Source: Geomonas sp. RF6 (lineage in GTDB: Bacteria > Desulfobacterota > Desulfuromonadia > Geobacterales > Geobacteraceae). From it: 64,000 nucleotides of DNA. Position 1 is the stretch's first letter. Every line of letters begins with the position of its first letter. Made by a program: the position numbers and the translations under genes. This document shows positions 34,101-40,753 of this stretch, one piece after another. The notes under the pieces were generated by a model. The model was given only the letters and a program-made list of their open reading frames with translations, was not told the origin of the DNA and ran no database searches. The DNA lies in NCBI RefSeq assembly GCF_021044625.1, contig NZ_CP087999.1, positions 1,071,001-1,135,000 of the forward strand, in the 5' to 3' direction.

Positions 34101-36348
34101 TCTGCGGATTGAAGCCGGTCACCTGCGCGCCGGCCGGACCGAAGATGTTGAAGAAGTTGCTGCTGGTGGCGCTCCCGTTGGGGGTGTAGACGGAGACAGG
34201 GCCGCTGGTGATGGCGGTCGCCGGAACGGTGGCCACGATAACGGTATCGCTCCAGCTCTGGATTGCCGCAGCAGGCTGCCCGCTGAAGGTGACGCTGTTG
34301 CCCGGGGACTGCGTGCCAAAGCCTTTTCCGTTGATGGTGACTACGGTCCCCGCGCTGCCGCTGTACGGAGTGAACCCGAAAATCGCCATGGAAGGCTCGC
34401 CGGTAGAGGTGCCGCCGCACTGGCTGATCGTCCCGGAGGCGGACACGGTGCCGTCGCTGTTGAAGGTCAGGACGTAGGAGTTGTTGCTCCCGGGATCGGT
34501 GGCGCTCCAGGTGCCGACGATGTCACCTGTCGTCCCTGCACTCCTGTTCCAGGTCATGGTGTTGGAGCTGTCCATCGGATCCACCCAGGTGAGGGTGGTG
34601 GCGCTCAGGGTGGTGACGTTGTCGCTCTCGGTGCCAAGTCTCGGCCCCTCGCACGGGAAATCGGAGGACTTCCAGTTGAGCGTCAGGACATTGTTCGCGG
34701 GATTGAAGGTGTACGTCCCGCTAGCGGTGCCGGTCGCGCTCCCGACGGTAAAGGTCGCCTCGGTGCCGCTGGCGCTGTTTTCGTAGGAGTCGGCGAGGTT
34801 GACTCTCCAGTTGTACTGCCCCCCCGGCATCAGCGCGGGCGCCGTTCCGTCGGCATTGTACTTGAGCGACAGCTGGGTGGAGGGGATCGGATCGCTGCTC
34901 CAGTGCATCGCGTTGCCATGGAGCTCAAGGCGGTAGGAGTAGGGGGAGGACGGCGGGGTGCCTGGCGCGCTCCAGGTGAAGGCAGGAGTCGCCGTCTGCA
35001 CCGTTCCGACCGGCGAGGCGGGGGTCGCGTAGCCGTCGAGCACGCCGGTAACGTTCGCCGAAAGGGACGAAGTGCTGGAGTCGGCGTAGGCGACCATGAA
35101 GCTGTAGCTGTCCGGCGTAGGCGCCACCTGCGGGCGGTTCGGCACGCCGACCCAGCTCCTGAAAGTGCCGCCGCCGTCGTAGTCCGGCGCCATGTCTACT
35201 GCGCCGCCAAGCTGCGGCCCGTTCACCGCCACGTTCACCGGGAGCTTCCGGGTCCCGCGCGCGGTGAACTGCAGGGAGTACACCTCACCCTTCGCGTCGC
35301 TCCAGTGCCCCGTCGAGACCGCGACTTCGGTCTCTTCAGGTGCCAGCGAGAAGTCGGCGCCGGTGAGGTCGGTGCCGGTGACGGTGACGACCTTCGCCTT
35401 GCGGTCCGAGGTCATGTAGTCGCCTGCATCGATGACGCCGTTGCCGTTCATGTCGAGTATGGCGTAGAGGTTATAGGTGCCGGGAGGAACGCCGGCGATG
35501 GAGTAGCTTTGGAGATTTGCAGGTGTGGCGATGTAGCTGAAGGCGACGGGGCCGCGGTCGCGGGGAGCGGCTGCCACCCACAGAGGGGTCGTGCTGCTCT
35601 TGGCGATACCGGTGCTGTCCACGGTGCCGGAGATCTGGTAGCCGTTGGGGTTGGTACCGGTGATAACCGCCCCCCCGCCGTTGGCGAAGGCGACCGGGCT
35701 CTCGGTCCCGCCGCTGGTCAGCCGCGATGAAATCCCGAAGTAGTAGCTCGTCCCGTTACTGAGCCCTCTTACCAGGTATCCGGTGTTGCGGGAGCTCGGG
35801 AGATCGGGGCTCTTCCCCTTGAAGTTGGAGGGTCCCGGGTTCGGCGTGTCGCTCCAGTAGACCGTGTAGAAGCGCCCGATCTCGGAGTCGTTGCTGCGCG
35901 CCCCCTCCCACATGACGAACGCGAGCCCGTCGCCGGCGACAGCCTGTGCCGACAGGGGCGCAACGAGGGGTGGCGGTGACGCGTCCTTCAGGGTGATATC
36001 GGCCCCGCTGGCGTTGGCGCCGGAGACGCTGACCTGCGCGGAGTAGCCGCCGGGGTCGGAGACGTGGCGAATCCCCCCCTCGGGCAGCTGGGTGTCCATG
36101 AAGGCCTCCACGTTGTAGGTGCCGCTCGGCACCCCGCGGATCGTGTAGGGGCCGGGGGCGGCGATACTGACGCCGAGTCCGGTTGCACCTCCGTCCGGAT
36201 ACTTCACGCGCAGGTAGATCCTGCCGCTTTTTCCGGTGCCGTTGGTCACCGTGCCCGATATGTCGTACGCCATGGCGTTGGCAGCCATAACAAAAACGAC
36301 ACCGAGCATAACTGCAAACATCCCCCACAAACTGCGACTGACTCTCAT
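25117..36348 (-). CDS. Giant secreted multidomain protein with fibronectin III arrays and dockerin-like end
   Basis: A 3,743-residue protein with a Sec signal peptide (residues 1-27, MRVSRSLWGMFAVMLGV). Order, approximate: carboxypeptidase-regulatory-like beta domains and a FN3 domain (30-340); two IPT/TIG domains (650-830, SGSAGTVVTINGKGFG); regulatory-like domains; a choice-of-anchor domain (1025-1130); more regulatory-like repeats; a third IPT (1428-1515); a Big_5-like domain (1509-1613, SFDKEMDRGSINPQS); seven near-identical FN3 units (2002-2636); seven units of the DTTAPVI / WxTDEPA / YG type (2737-3450); a chitobiase C-terminal-like domain (VYLGPKTVTLAADKP); two cysteine-containing bacterial repeats; and a dockerin-like end with two Ca-loop motifs (DLNLDGKVDIADA, DGKIDLGDA). 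It should be a long extracellular adhesin or scaffold. GGGGG precedes the ATG. No secretion partner is adjacent. Confidence 0.9.
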   Translation of the reverse strand: MRVSRSLWGMFAVMLGVVFVMAANAMAYDISGTVTNGTGKSGRIYLRVKYPDGGATGLGVSIAAPGPYTIRGVPSGTYNVEAFMDTQLPEGGIRHVSDPGGYSAQVSVSGANASGADITLKDASPPPLVAPLSAQAVAGDGLAFVMWEGARSNDSEIGRFYTVYWSDTPNPGPSNFKGKSPDLPSSRNTGYLVRGLSNGTSYYFGISSRLTSGGTESPVAFANGGGAVITGTNPNGYQISGTVDSTGIAKSSTTPLWVAAAPRDRGPVAFSYIATPANLQSYSIAGVPPGTYNLYAILDMNGNGVIDAGDYMTSDRKAKVVTVTGTDLTGADFSLAPEETEVAVSTGHWSDAKGEVYSLQFTARGTRKLPVNVAVNGPQLGGAVDMAPDYDGGGTFRSWVGVPNRPQVAPTPDSYSFMVAYADSSTSSLSANVTGVLDGYATPASPVGTVQTATPAFTWSAPGTPPSSPYSYRLELHGNAMHWSSDPIPSTQLSLKYNADGTAPALMPGGQYNWRVNLADSYENSASGTEATFTVGSATGTASGTYTFNPANNVLTLNWKSSDFPCEGPRLGTESDNVTTLSATTLTWVDPMDSSNTMTWNRSAGTTGDIVGTWSATDPGSNNSYVLTFNSDGTVSASGTISQCGGTSTGEPSMAIFGFTPYSGSAGTVVTINGKGFGTQSPGNSVTFSGQPAAAIQSWSDTVIVATVPATAITSGPVSVYTPNGSATSSNFFNIFGPAGAQVTGFNPQSGPVGTSVTIYGSGFDSDPAKNFVTFNGTPATVTSASPTQLVTAVPAGATNGPISVSANGSTMSTPGQFMVVTGPISISGVVKSSDGNGISGVAVEVLENPILSAVSGPDGSFTIGNIAPAQPFTLKASAAGSRNTYIGPFNNTINIIGKTIVLYSTLDANSWGLLPGNGAIAGRVVDAANTSSNLAGAVVTASSALHPDQPYPVSYYDGYGWGGISTFDNGKFVILNVEPGDTVTLNASKSQYKFLTRTVQAYADGVTETTFLGTGTATSGGYLSASPMSVGFEDLNGTGIYQPQTITFTNNGTTNVTAQSWLLTGDAGSFSVQPGGAIPCPQFPHTFAPRESCTFVANFTPAGPGPKSASLQVSSDLSGAAILSVSLNGYAQPQQGSISGAVTDPSGAGLRNVNVQAIDASSGMAFYGSTDEKGNYFIPGIPSGTYKVQFSYYAGMSSTTLWYKNATTEEGATAVAVNAPNTSTGISAVIDTAALGVYRVSGRVVDAKGQGICGVSVSANGFAGSGYERTASDGSYSMYLAAGEYTVSISYYGASPSCGTVQGYPQYFGPGAALTVAATTVRDFSFPQVYTVSGKVIDAAGAPVAGASLNFSTAPSGNTVPGTTPTGPSLFANATAGADGVYSVSLYGGTYAVNIYNGSTSVMAANAFVVDGNKIRDFSFVQMPVYDPVITGFSPASGKGGDQVTISGSGFGGPNYSNSVNFGGMYAPIMTWSDTQIVVSVPYGAQSGPIDVYVQGSRATSPEPFTVLVDAPKVVRTVPVAGSNSMPLNGGIFVSFDKEMDRGSINPQSFTIRQTTGEPVAGTVQAHDGTFVFIPASPLRFGSHYSATLSTEVRSIDGAQLAAPYSWDFTTAEALGSSFSLRGGVYNLESMHDNGTDSYFYDVVRLSTDGSHLTDSWYSWTNGVWNSANPLNGDRSYSLTDNGWQLVSDSPENGTVTENGDGSFTWSNTADGSAQRMEPVEYNLAGHPLSAYADPADLPAPPFGTYPDGSFAYVFRTTALNDSYHIGTWQKEPGTADQNYVRYYDSTGEHAVATLPELQERFAPGQNNWLHLDGNLGMQLDVYGKVQLFQFVQNQQAPTHLSSTGTWEYQTVKGEELLLVHLPEGVQTDRSELFFAAVNGVVKQGEVTRAGAQKMDVNPNYNQTAFSWMVGPLAVPAKEAQGITAMAFTAEALKVGATTTVSATGGASGNPVVFTSLTPNVCSVNGSTVTALSVGTCTVAADQDGNESYNPAPQVTMQVAVAPAVPGAPVKVTASAGNGQATVSFGAPTFNGGSPITGYTVTSTPGGFSATGPQSPITVAGLANGTSYTFTVTASNAAGTGLPSAPSAGVIPVAVPGAPTAVSATGENGSATVSFTAPATDGGSAITGYTVTSTPGGIIASGTGSPIAVQGLSNGTSYTFTVTATNAKGSGAPSAPSASVLVATVPGVPTAVSASVGSTHATVSFAAPQANGGSAITGYTVTSTPGNITATGIASPIVVNGLATGTTYTFTVSAANIKGSGAASAPSNSVTPDIVPGAPAAVSASAGNGEATVSFTPPADNGGSAITGYTVTSNPGNLTATGSASPITMGGLVNGTAYTFTVTAKNSKGAGASSVPSASVTPDVVPGAPTGVSATHGNASAMVRFTAPQPNGGTAVKYYTVTSNPGNLSASAAAGPITVTGLTNGTAYTFTVVAYNGKGAGAASIASEAVTPAADLPGAPLIGKAVAGNGTATVTFSAPASNGGSAITGYTVTSIPAGGVDSNAGSLDTVHTVTGLANGTTYTFTVTAANSTGSGAASVPTEPVTPMTKPGAPTGVSASAEHAQAKVSFTAPVSDGGSPITWYTVTANPGSIRAVGTSSPVTVNGLTDGIGYTFSVTATNAVGTGPSSDFSNTVVPADRVPPVVRGFALPGSASAYDGATSVNLPVASFSATDAVGVAGYLITETSSTPAAAAAGWSSSAPTSYAIGTAAGAHTLYAWAKDAAGNVSTPYTATVVVTPKDTIAPVILSGPTVTSISNTTAVIEWQTNEPAIGGVKYGQSPSPANAAPESEYKTSHTLTLSGLASDTVYYVSVFGTDQSGNGATISREISLRTKPAPDTVAPYITEGPSVTSIGPDGATVQWRTNEPAQGQVLYGTVNTLGLSASEAGFSTAHSVRLTGLAPETLYYLKVNGTDLAGNGPRESGMTSFKTVALPDTTAPVIVERPMAVNISDSSATILWKTDEPATAVVMSFDGASYGFFSDNTLSNGHSVTVTGLTASKLYRYQVISTDASGNSKMTENFSTFTTTAAPDRTAPVIIEGPLVVDVSFQSAAIRWSTDEPSDSVIEYGTSEDFGSVDSSSALTRVHNLTLTGLEAGTTYYFRVRSTDPFGNGPTSSRIFTVTTDLDSRYKVPVITVSPSVVYKTDTSMTIYWETDDPSDSVVEYGEGNTLTHRVSNGEKVLKHQITITNLKKDTSYKVVVSSTNMSGNTVYAKGGSEKRFLAMNMVFSGSGAGGVLPLGDVTTGSDPDATAPQISAVAVSGVTDTQAVVTWTTDEISDSEVTYGKTGSATMTAGDTAQVTKHVVVLTNLLPNTAYTFTVASGDPSGNSSSSSTPVEFTTALEADTTAPVFVVSTSTDPAVGISFQDGTGRTTLDWVTDEPATTQIRYGLSADAMNSQAAMPGLSQSHTLTLSLQPGTTYYAAAVAIDGSGNVAQSQAITFTTEGAVDATEPTTTATPGEGVYLGPKTVTLAADKPANIYYTTDGSTPTTSSAQYNGPIVVAASRTLKYFAIDGSGNREIPKTAQLVIQYGISASSLDGNGTISCPSAVNYGESAVCTVAPATGYRAATVTGCGGSLTGSGYTTGAITADCSVSAAFAPITYTVTPSVSGHGTISPATAQTVNYGATTSFTVAPGAGYRIASVEGCGGTLSGTTYTIAAASGSCTVNATFAAAEPTGDLNLDGKVDIADAVRAMRMSIGLTVPTADDLALDVGPLVNGKPAPDGKIDLGDALIILKKAVGMISW
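28440..30345 (-). repeat. Seven tandem about 272-bp FN3-coding repeats
   Basis: Inside the giant gene, seven consecutive units of about 90 codons, each starting VPGAP or similar, with GGSAITGYTVTS and NGTSYTFTVTA in the same places. Similarity at DNA level is high, so copy number may change by recombination and assemblies may collapse here. Confidence 0.85.
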
Positions 36349-36742
36349 GTTACCCCCTTCAAGGAAAAGACTCTGCCACTGCTTAAACTGCTTTTAAGAA
36401 ATTCACACTGAGTGAATCGGGATTTGCCGACGCGGGCATACTCATAACCCGTACCTTCCTGCGGTGGGTACAGTAATCGGCACGGCGTTTCTTTTTCTTG
36501 AGGGACAAAAAACAGTGTTTCTCAAAAGTTGCGGTATACGCCGCTCGCCTCCAGTGTAATAGGGGATCTGCAGAGACAGAATTAGCGAAAAATAATCAGC
36601 TGGACAATTGGTAAGACAGCATTGAATGGGTGAATGACATAGGGAAAACAGGAGGGGGAAAGGGGGGAAAGTGAAGATGCCGATCCCGGGTGGGGACCGG
36701 CAGATGATGCGCGGGAGACGCGGGCGCGGGGGGCTTTGGAGG
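36349..36742. other. Intergenic region upstream of the giant gene
   Basis: AT-rich by the standard of the window. It should hold the giant gene promoter, but I see no confident hexamers. An inverted repeat ATTCAC-ACTGA-GTGAAT lies near 36399-36416, about 55 bp upstream of the start codon, a possible operator. The part near 36650-36740 is the 3' flank of the transporter gene. Confidence 0.4.
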
Positions 36743-38383
36743 TTACTGGAGCATAACCAGGAGGATCTGGACGCAGATGATCTTGAGGATCGTCGCCGCC
36801 GGATAGACGGAAGCGAAACCGATGTTGGGGAGATCGTTACGGGTCTGCTCCAGTGCATAGCCGAGGACGGCGGTCTGTGTCTGCATTCCCGCGATGATCC
36901 CCATGAGGAGGCTCATCGGGATCTTCAGGAGACGGTAACCTATCCAGAGGGCGAGGAGGGACGCGGTGCAGGTGATGGCGATCCCGATGCCGAAGATCAG
37001 GAAGCCCCCCCCTTTGGTGAAAGTGGAGAGGAAGCTGTACCCGGCACGGGTGCCGACCCCGGCGAGGAAGAGGACCATGCCGATCTGGCGCAGCGTCATG
37101 TTGGCGCTGTACGGAAGGTTCCAGAACATCTTCCCTGTGTGCCCCAGCGTCCCGAGCACAAGTCCCGCGACAAGGGGGCCTCCGGCGAAGCCGAACTTGA
37201 AGGTAATCTCGCCCGGAAGCGGTATCGGCACGATCCCCAGGAGGAGCCCGAGCGCCAGTCCGAGTCCGAAGGTGAGGACGTCGACTTCGCTGACGGCGCG
37301 GTAAGAATCGCCGAAGAGTTTCGTCACTTCCTTTATGTTGTCGTGGTGGGTGAGGACGCGCACCCGGTCCCCGAGCTCGAGCACGAGGTCCGCATTGGGG
37401 AGGAATTCGTCGTCGCCGCGCCTGACCCTCGTGACGACGGCGCCGAATCTCTGGCGCAGCTTGAGGTCGCGCAGCCGGCGCCCCGCGATGTCGTGGTTGG
37501 AAACGAAGATCCTGCGATAGTCGAACTCGCTGCGGTCCAGGTCGATCTCCTCGTCGCTGCGCTCCCCGAGGTAATCCGCCACCCGCTCTATCTCCGCCGC
37601 GGATCCCACCACCGTTATCAGGTCACCAAGCTGCAGCCTCGCCTCCGGCGCCGCCAGCGCGTAGTGGTCCCCGCGTTTCAGGCGACCGAAAATGACGTCC
37701 CACTCCTCTTCGTGGCGCGCCTCGTAAAGCGTCTTTGCTGACACCTCCGGCTTCAGGACGCGGATGGTGCAGTTTTTCAGCGGCTCCGTCGCCGCACCGA
37801 GCCCGGAGAGCCCCCTCGCCTCGGCGTGAAAGTCGATGCGCCAGATCCGTTGCGCCACGGTGATGGCGAGGACGGTGCCGATGACCCCCATCGGATAGGT
37901 AATGGAATAGCCGACGACCGGCTCCGCCAGGAGTTGTTCCAGCCAGGGGCCGGAGTAGTTGTGTTTCAGCGTGTCGAGGATCGCCGCAAGGGACGGCGTG
38001 CTGGTGAGGCTGCCGGAGTAGAGCCCGGCGGTGATGGTCCCCTTGAGGTTGAAGATCTTCCCGGCGAGCGCGGTGAGGGCGGCGCAGATGGTGAGGATGA
38101 GGAGGACCATCAGGTTGTACTTGAGCCCCTGCTTTTTGAACGAAGCAACGAAGATGCGCCCCCCGCTCAGCCCGATGGAGTAGATGAAGATGCTGAGGCC
38201 GAGCATGTACACGATGTCGGGGAGTTTCATCTGCGGGTGAAGCGAGCCGAAGGCGAGCCCGACGAAGAGGACGGCGGCGACCCCAAAGCTGCTGCCGAAG
38301 ATCTTGATCCGTCCGAGGGGGAACCCGATGCCGGCTACAAGGAAGAGGAGTAAAAGAGGGTTGTCGAGCAGAATCTTGATCAT
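36743..38383 (-). CDS. AspT/YidE/YbjL-family transporter with two RCK_C domains
   Basis: A 546-residue inner-membrane protein. Each half has five or so hydrophobic segments: 1-170 (IKILLDNPLLLLFLVAGIGF, GSLTSTPSLAAIL) and 375-546 (ALGLLLGIVPIPLPG, GMQTQTAVLGYAL). Between them lie two TrkA-C/RCK_C domains (about 205-365; TAVVGSAAEIERV-like, then ELGDRVRVLTHHD). The family includes aspartate:alanine exchangers, but most members have unknown substrates. RCK_C domains bind nucleotides or anions in other transporters. The start ATG 38383 has GAGG at seven bases; a 13-codon extension is less likely. Confidence 0.85.
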   Translation of the reverse strand: MIKILLDNPLLLLFLVAGIGFPLGRIKIFGSSFGVAAVLFVGLAFGSLHPQMKLPDIVYMLGLSIFIYSIGLSGGRIFVASFKKQGLKYNLMVLLILTICAALTALAGKIFNLKGTITAGLYSGSLTSTPSLAAILDTLKHNYSGPWLEQLLAEPVVGYSITYPMGVIGTVLAITVAQRIWRIDFHAEARGLSGLGAATEPLKNCTIRVLKPEVSAKTLYEARHEEEWDVIFGRLKRGDHYALAAPEARLQLGDLITVVGSAAEIERVADYLGERSDEEIDLDRSEFDYRRIFVSNHDIAGRRLRDLKLRQRFGAVVTRVRRGDDEFLPNADLVLELGDRVRVLTHHDNIKEVTKLFGDSYRAVSEVDVLTFGLGLALGLLLGIVPIPLPGEITFKFGFAGGPLVAGLVLGTLGHTGKMFWNLPYSANMTLRQIGMVLFLAGVGTRAGYSFLSTFTKGGGFLIFGIGIAITCTASLLALWIGYRLLKIPMSLLMGIIAGMQTQTAVLGYALEQTRNDLPNIGFASVYPAATILKIICVQILLVMLQ

Positions 38384-38489
38384 GGCACGGCCTCGAAGCG
38401 GGGGGATGTCGCCAAGCGCCATGAAGTATAGCAGAGATTATCGAGGGTGAAGGGGATGATTAATGAAAAGAGTGGTGCTGAGGGCGGGC

Positions 38490-38534
38490 ACCTGTCCGAC
38501 CTGTCCGACCTGTCCGACCTGTCCGACCTGTCCG
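38490..38534. repeat. 9-bp tandem repeat ACCTGTCCG, five copies
   Basis: Five perfect head-to-tail copies between the transporter and antitoxin genes, upstream of both the transporter and outside any coding frame I support. A candidate VNTR. Confidence 0.9.
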
Positions 38535-38554
38535 CCTGCTACGCCATACACCAC

Positions 38555-38875
38555 CTAAATTGACGTTCCCGTCGTCTCGATCCCGCCATGCAGGTTTTTC
38601 TTTACTACCGAGAGAATGGCCGAAAGATTGTCCATGGTGGGATTGCCGGTAGCGGACAGCATCCTGTGCAGACTCTTGCTCGGTTTTTGAAGCTCTTCCG
38701 CCAGACGCTCGAAACCAACCGTTCCGTTGATCAGGTCCCGTAGAACCAGCTTTGCTGTCGTACTGTCACCGTCTACTATAAGGTCTATAGCTTCTTGAAG
38801 GAGGGCTTTGGCAAATTCCGGATCATCAGTAATCCGCTGCCTTACTGTCTCTTTGAACTCCCTTGTCAGAGCCAT
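38555..38875 (-). CDS. HigA-type (XRE) antitoxin
   Basis: A 106-residue protein with a helix-turn-helix (LINGTVGFERLAEELQKPSK, SLHRMLSATGNPTMDNLSAI) of the probable addiction-module antidote type. The frame is intact. Its start is 2 bp from the stop of the toxin frame, the usual toxin-first arrangement. It should bind toxin and operator. The toxin beside it is frameshifted. Confidence 0.83.
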   Translation of the reverse strand: MALTREFKETVRQRITDDPEFAKALLQEAIDLIVDGDSTTAKLVLRDLINGTVGFERLAEELQKPSKSLHRMLSATGNPTMDNLSAILSVVKKNLHGGIETTGTSI

Positions 38876-38877
38876 TT

Positions 38878-39244
38878 CTAGTCTCCTGCGGTCTCCTGCC
38901 GGTCACCCATCTTCTTGCGAGCCTTGTACTCTCCCCAAAGCGCTACTGCCCGCTCGATATCCTTTTGCTGCCCTTTCTTCGTACCTCCTCCTAGGAGGAT
39001 TATCAATCTCTCGCCGTCCCGGCCCAAGTAGATACGGTACCCTGGCCCCCAGTTAATCCTGCACTCTCCGATGCCGCGAAACCACTTCAGGCTGGAGAGG
39101 TTCCCCTGCTCCATCCTGAGGATCGCCACTCTAATTTTCGGCCGCGGCCACCGAATCAACCGTCAGGAACCACTCCCCGTATGGACTTGTGCCGTCTGGG
39201 CGAAGGTATTCCTCGACTCGTATGTCACAGGCATATAGTAACAT
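38878..39244 (-). pseudogene. HigB/RelE-like toxin, frameshifted
   Basis: Two overlapping frames together give one full toxin of the phage-derived Gp49/HigB-like group. The N-terminal part (MLLYACDIRVEEYL, then SPYGEWFLTVDSVAAAEN) stops at 39131. The remaining part in another frame carries KIRVAILRMEQGNLSSLKWF and GPGYRIYLGRDGERLIILLGG. Removing a single base near 39139 joins them as ...SVAAA-KIRVAIL. The toxin is therefore probably inactive, unless this is a sequencing error or a programmed shift. The second frame could also restart at an ATG at 39159 to give a 93-residue N-terminally truncated protein. Confidence 0.78.
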
Positions 39245-39376
39245 ATCCGTTACCGTTGATTCAATTTGGAAGATGCGTCGCGGGGCTGTCGCCGGTGTAC
39301 TGGAAGATGCTACCATGGAAAAAGGATCCGACATGGAAAGCAGTCTGTATGGTCAGCCGGGCAGGCGAGACATCAA

Positions 39377-39751
39377 ATGAAGCAGACGCGACGACAGTTG
39401 TGGTTCTTTCTGCGCTACGTCGCTTACAGGATCAGGAAGTTCTTCCGGGAGATGGGGCTTCTCCCGGCGGCACGGAGGACGGAAATGGCGAGACTCTGTT
39501 CGCACCTTGATGAACTGAAGGAAGCATCGCCCAAAACGGACGGATGCGAGGAATGCCTGAAGACGGGGGATACGTGGGTGCACCTGCGGCTTTGCGATAC
39601 CTGCGGGCACGTGGGGTGCTGCGACAGCTCGAAGAACAAGCATGCCACCGGACACTTCCACGCCACCGGTCACCCGGTCATACGATCGTTCCAGCCGGGA
39701 GAGCGGTGGTGGTACTGCTATGTGGATGAGGAGATGGCGGAACTGGATTAG
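39377..39751 (+). CDS. UBP-type zinc-finger protein
   Basis: A 124-residue protein. Residues 1-35 are basic with a helix (RQLWFFLRYVAYRIRKFFRE). Residues 40-120 form a ubiquitin-protease-type zinc finger: CSHLDEL, GCEECLKTGD, LCDTCGHVGCCDSS, KHATGHFHATGHP and WWYCYVDEE. In eukaryotes this fold binds the C-terminus of ubiquitin; bacterial versions occur widely with unknown partners. The start codon overlaps the stop of a doubtful short upstream frame; no strong ribosome site is visible. A hairpin follows. Confidence 0.78.
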   Translation: MKQTRRQLWFFLRYVAYRIRKFFREMGLLPAARRTEMARLCSHLDELKEASPKTDGCEECLKTGDTWVHLRLCDTCGHVGCCDSSKNKHATGHFHATGHPVIRSFQPGERWWYCYVDEEMAELD

Positions 39752-39780
39752 GAAGAGGCCGACAGTATCGGCCTCTTCAC
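39752..39780. terminator. Perfect hairpin between convergent genes
   Basis: AAGAGGCCGA / TCGGCCTCTT with a 5-nt loop but no T-run on either strand. It lies between the UBP-finger gene and phnA. Confidence 0.55.
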
Positions 39781-39782
39781 AC

Positions 39783-40121
39783 CTACGCCTTCTTTACGAA
39801 CTCCGATTTAAGCTGCATGGCGCCGATCCCGTCGATCTTGCAGTCGATGTCGTGGTCCCCCTCGACGAGCCGGATGTTCCTCACTTTCGTCCCCACCTTC
39901 ACGACCAGTGACGAACCCTTCAGCTTCAGGTCCTTGATGACGGTGACAGTATCGCCGTCGCTCAAGAGGTTGCCGAAGGCGTCACGCACCACAAGCTTCT
40001 CGTCGGCGGCCGCGGCCGCTTCCTTGCCCCATTCGTGGGCGCATTCGGGGCAGATGTAGAGGTCTCCATCTTCATAGGTGTATTCGGAGCTGCATTTCGG
40101 GCACTTCGGTAAGGTACTCAT
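39783..40121 (-). CDS. PhnA/YjdM zinc-ribbon protein
   Basis: A 112-residue protein. The N-terminus is a zinc ribbon ([21 protein letters not shown]). The rest is the PhnA domain ([39 protein letters not shown]). Despite the historical alkylphosphonate name, no phn genes are here and the function is unclear. AAAGGAA precedes the ATG. Confidence 0.88.
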   Translation of the reverse strand: MSTLPKCPKCSSEYTYEDGDLYICPECAHEWGKEAAAAADEKLVVRDAFGNLLSDGDTVTVIKDLKLKGSSLVVKVGTKVRNIRLVEGDHDIDCKIDGIGAMQLKSEFVKKA

Positions 40122-40170
40122 AAATTCCTTTCTGCGTTTTGATGTTCTTCCACTTCTTGTTCTTGCAGCT

Positions 40171-40572
40171 TTACGACGGCCGCTCCCTTCCCACCAGCTT
40201 CAGCTTCGGAATCCGGGCAGGGTCGAGCTCTGACATGCGGGCGGGCCCAAGAGCCTGCAGCGCTTCCCGCAGCCGTTTCGCACCGAGAATGAAGTCTGCG
40301 ACATCAATCCCCTGACACGATCCCCGCAATTCGCTCAGATGCTGCAGGCCACGCTCGAGCACAGCCATTGCGCCGTCAAAATTCCCTTTTTGCCAATGAA
40401 TCAGGGCTGCCCCCACCTGGATGACCGCCTGGTGGAAGTAGCGGACTTCCCCCTTTTCTTCCTGCATATACAGCCTGTCGAGGACGTGATGCGCCTCAAA
40501 CCACTCCCCCCGGTTGAAAAGCTCAACAGCCTCGAGCACCTCTTTCGACGGCTCCTGTTCGCACGTTTGCAT
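40171..40572 (-). CDS. DUF309-family protein
   Basis: A 133-residue helical protein with the DUF309 signature ([21 protein letters not shown], then [33 protein letters not shown]). Function unknown. GGGGAACG precedes ATG 40572. An upstream in-frame extension of 25 residues is not typical of the family. Confidence 0.78.
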   Translation of the reverse strand: MQTCEQEPSKEVLEAVELFNRGEWFEAHHVLDRLYMQEEKGEVRYFHQAVIQVGAALIHWQKGNFDGAMAVLERGLQHLSELRGSCQGIDVADFILGAKRLREALQALGPARMSELDPARIPKLKLVGRERPS

Positions 40573-40753
40573 GTCGTTCCCCTTTGCGCCGACTTCACTT
40601 CCCGCGGAAATAACCCCGTAGCGGTCGTAGCCCCAAACTCGTACCACACATAAAGGGTACAGCTACAGGAGACCGGAGGAAAGGCGCGGGTGCGGGACGC
40701 AGGGCGGCTGCCGCATGATGGGTGGGGGAACTCTCTGCTTGAGGAGGTATACC

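Noticed and set aside
36671-37741. 356-codon plus-strand frame opposite the transporter
   Set aside because: Asp/Glu/Arg-rich shadow of transmembrane codons.
38490-38534. CRISPR array
   Set aside because: Units are 9 bp with no spacers.
39189-39380. 63-codon plus-strand frame whose stop overlaps the UBP-finger start
   Set aside because: Runs antisense through the toxin remnant, has no family similarity; the ATGA overlap alone is not enough.
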